A stretch of 42,003 nt of DNA from positions 1 through 42,003 of the forward strand of contig JAEEOJ010000056.1 of NCBI GenBank assembly GCA_016284175.1, given 5' to 3'. A program made the translations under genes and the position numbers. The notes under the pieces were generated by a model. The model was not told the origin of the DNA, did not search any database, and was given only the letters and a program-made list of their open reading frames with translations. Below, piece by piece: positions 40,508 through 42,003 of the stretch. The stretch is from Lachnospiraceae bacterium (GTDB lineage: Bacteria; Bacillota; Clostridia; Lachnospirales; Lachnospiraceae). The number at the start of each line of letters is the position of its first letter. The stretch's first letter is position 1.

Positions 40508-41569
40508 TTAATCTGTAACGTTGAGGTAAACATCCTCTCTTGTATGGAAACCGCTGTTTATAATGACTTCGTCCATATTGTCCTTCGTCACGGGAATGGG
40601 CTCTAAAAGAATGCAGGGAACATCATATGCTCCGTTATTCATGGTCTGGTCGGTTGCCAAAACTTCATGGTTTGCCAGTTTAATCGCACACTCCGCTGCC
40701 TTCTTCGCAAGATTGTCCACGGGTTTATAAACTGTCATAAGCTGCGTGCCCTCCACTATTCTCTGGCAGGCTTCAAGATCCGCATCCTGACCTGTCACGG
40801 GAATACGGCCCGCAAGACGCTGTTCGGAAAGTGCGGATACGACTTTACTTGCTATATTGTCGTTACCGCACATAATTGCGTCGGCACCTGAAATCGTTTC
40901 CATATTTTCATATACATAATCGTAAGCAATCTCCGCTCTCCAGGCTTCGCAATGGGTTCTGTCCAAAATATTAACTTTATTTTCATCCATTACGCTTATA
41001 AAACCTTCTTCAAGCGCGGGAACATTGTAGTCAGCGGGAGAACCGCCTATCATTACGATATTGCTGCCTTCACCTATACCGGAAGTAACGAGGGTCTCGC
41101 CCATCATCTTTCCAACTTCGGCGTTGTCAAACGATACATAAAGGTCAATATCCGCATCTCTTATGATACGGTCATATGCGATTACTTTTATGCCCGCATT
41201 CTTTGCTTTTTTAACTTCTTCGGAAAGAGTATCGGCGTCAATACAGATAATAACGATGACATCAACATTCTGCTCTATAAAATACATAATCTGTCTTTTC
41301 TGTTCTTCGATATTACCGTTGGCATTCTGGACATTTACTTCCGCGCCCATTTCCTTGGCCGTGGAAACAAATACGTCTCTGTCTCTCTGCCATCTTTCAA
41401 TAACGAAGGAGTCAAAGGACATTCCTATATTAATGGTGTCCGGAACATTTTCCGTATTATCTCCGGTTTCACCCTCTTTGACAGTGCAGGAAGATAAAGG
41501 CATCAAAACCATCGCCATTGTCAGAAATACGCTGATTAACTTTGCTGTTCTTTTAAAAATGTTTTTCAT
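40508..41569 (-). CDS. xylose-binding-like sensor lipoprotein (XylFII type)
   Basis: The 353-residue lipoprotein (lipobox PLSSC, Cys28) has the XylF-type pentose-binding fold: NIGMSFDSFVIERWQRD, VNVQNANGNIEEQKRQIMYF, GIKVIAYDRIIRDADIDLYV, GADAIMCGNDNIAS and VTGQDADLEACQ. RBS AGGG precedes ATG. It is separated from the CUT2 importer genes by its own terminator and lies right behind a response-regulator gene, so it is more likely the sugar-sensing partner of a two-component system than a transport component, as described for XylFII in clostridia (inference from context). Confidence 0.75.
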   Translation of the reverse strand: MKNIFKRTAKLISVFLTMAMVLMPLSSCTVKEGETGDNTENVPDTINIGMSFDSFVIERWQRDRDVFVSTAKEMGAEVNVQNANGNIEEQKRQIMYFIEQNVDVIVIICIDADTLSEEVKKAKNAGIKVIAYDRIIRDADIDLYVSFDNAEVGKMMGETLVTSGIGEGSNIVMIGGSPADYNVPALEEGFISVMDENKVNILDRTHCEAWRAEIAYDYVYENMETISGADAIMCGNDNIASKVVSALSEQRLAGRIPVTGQDADLEACQRIVEGTQLMTVYKPVDNLAKKAAECAIKLANHEVLATDQTMNNGAYDVPCILLEPIPVTKDNMDEVIINSGFHTREDVYLNVTD

Positions 41570-41593
41570 ATATTAACCCTAAAATAATCAATT

Positions 41594-41623
41594 CGGAGCC
41601 GGGCACGCAATCGTGCCGGGCAC
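41594..41623. repeat. REP-like palindrome (type 2), right copy
   Basis: CGGAGCCG, then GGCACG-CAAT-CGTGCC (41602-41617) and GGGCAC. The central 6-bp stem is perfect with a 4-nt loop. Same orientation as the copy at 40476, so the two flank the sensor lipoprotein gene as direct repeats. Confidence 0.65.
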
Positions 41624-41629
41624 CGTTTA

Positions 41630-42003
41630 TTACAGTGCGTCCTTGTACTCCGTAGGAGATACTCCCTCGTATTTTTTGAAGGCTCTCGAAAAATAATTCG
41701 GATCCGAAAAGCCGACCGAGTAGCTTATTTCTTTTATGGAGGCTTCCGACTCGGTCAGCATCTTCTTCGCATTCTCGATTCTTACCCTGCCTAAATATTC
41801 GACATAGTTTTCACCGGTCTCCTGCTTGAAGAGCTTGCTGAAATAGTAAGAACTGATATTGCAGTATCTGGAAATATCGTCGAGCGAGATATCCTTCATA
41901 TAATTCTTGTTGATGTAGTTTTCTGCTTTTTCGATAAGGCTTTCACTCTTGTCGCTTCTGTTGTTCTCTATCTTCTGAGTGGTTTCGACAATTTTGTCGA
42001 GGA
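41630..42003 (-). CDS. AraC-type response regulator, C-terminal part (YesN-like), cut by window edge
   Basis: The open frame runs from the window edge (first complete codon at 42001) to a stop at 41630-41632. It is read beyond the internal ATG at 41899: upstream in-frame sequence (LDKIVETTQKIENN, then ESLIEKAENYINKNY) continues the helix leading into the DNA-binding domain, so this is not a start. The visible end is a complete AraC double HTH: DISLDDISRYCNISSYYFSK and ASIKEISYSVGFSDPNYFSR. Expected to continue upstream into a receiver domain, as in YesN; this cannot be seen. It is followed by the sensor lipoprotein gene. Confidence 0.85.
   Translation of the reverse strand, partial: LDKIVETTQKIENNRSDKSESLIEKAENYINKNYMKDISLDDISRYCNISSYYFSKLFKQETGENYVEYLGRVRIENAKKMLTESEASIKEISYSVGFSDPNYFSRAFKKYEGVSPTEYKDAL

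Noticed and set aside
41630-41899. Stand-alone 89-residue AraC-like protein starting at 41899
   Set aside because: The frame is open to the window edge with fitting upstream residues, and there is no ribosome binding site before that ATG.

Overview
The window looks like chromosomal DNA from a saccharolytic anaerobic Firmicute, most likely a Lachnospiraceae of the Butyrivibrio/Pseudobutyrivibrio type. This is inferred from strong AGGAGG-type ribosome binding sites, moderate-to-low GC, a two-iron superoxide reductase, a HydF hydrogenase-maturation GTPase, a MscL with a zinc-ribbon tail, and dense cytoplasmic glycosidase/ABC importer loci. No tRNA, rRNA, CRISPR array, phage gene or transposase was seen. 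The taxonomic call rests on gene content only.

Region 1 (1-12.5 kb) is mostly housekeeping. It holds a 3'-truncated galactokinase downstream of a PutP-type Na+/solute symporter; thioredoxin and desulfoferrodoxin (redox defence); a lipoprotein and an MFS carrier; a 63-bp-period tandem inverted-repeat array (5567-5792); rplM-rpsI with a consensus promoter and structured leader; and a DNA-repair operon (SbcD/YhaO-like nuclease, YhaN-like ATPase, small membrane protein) followed by mscL. An OGG-type 8-oxoguanine glycosylase gene follows on the + strand.

Region 2 (12.5-23.5 kb) contains truB overlapping hydF, a small unknown gene, a TraX-like/7TM/PAS/GGDEF membrane signalling protein, a secreted NlpC/P60 protein, a beta-glucan locus (GH16 lipoprotein, cytoplasmic GH5, divergent AraC regulator), a cysteine-bearing HTH-like protein and a MATE exporter.

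Region 3 (23.5-42 kb) is a pentose/xylan island: a CUT1 ABC importer (binding protein plus two permeases), a DUF624 protein, GH3, GH43 and GH39 glycosidases with an AraC regulator, an extracytoplasmic foldase, and a CUT2 xylose/multi-sugar importer (ChvE/XylF, ATPase, permease). At the right edge is a second xylose-binding-like lipoprotein and the C-terminus of an AraC-type response regulator, consistent with a XylFII-LytS-YesN sugar-sensing system. The glycosidases of region 3 lack signal peptides, so the model is import of oligosaccharides followed by cytoplasmic hydrolysis.

The most unusual observations are: (i) the CUT1 binding protein (25550-27034) carries near its N-terminus a block of roughly 75 residues that, by comparison with the MalE fold, belongs in the C-terminal third, with GGTGA at all three junctions; (ii) the helically phased 63-bp repeat array; and (iii) four REP-like palindromes of two sequence types, two of which flank the sensor lipoprotein gene as direct repeats.
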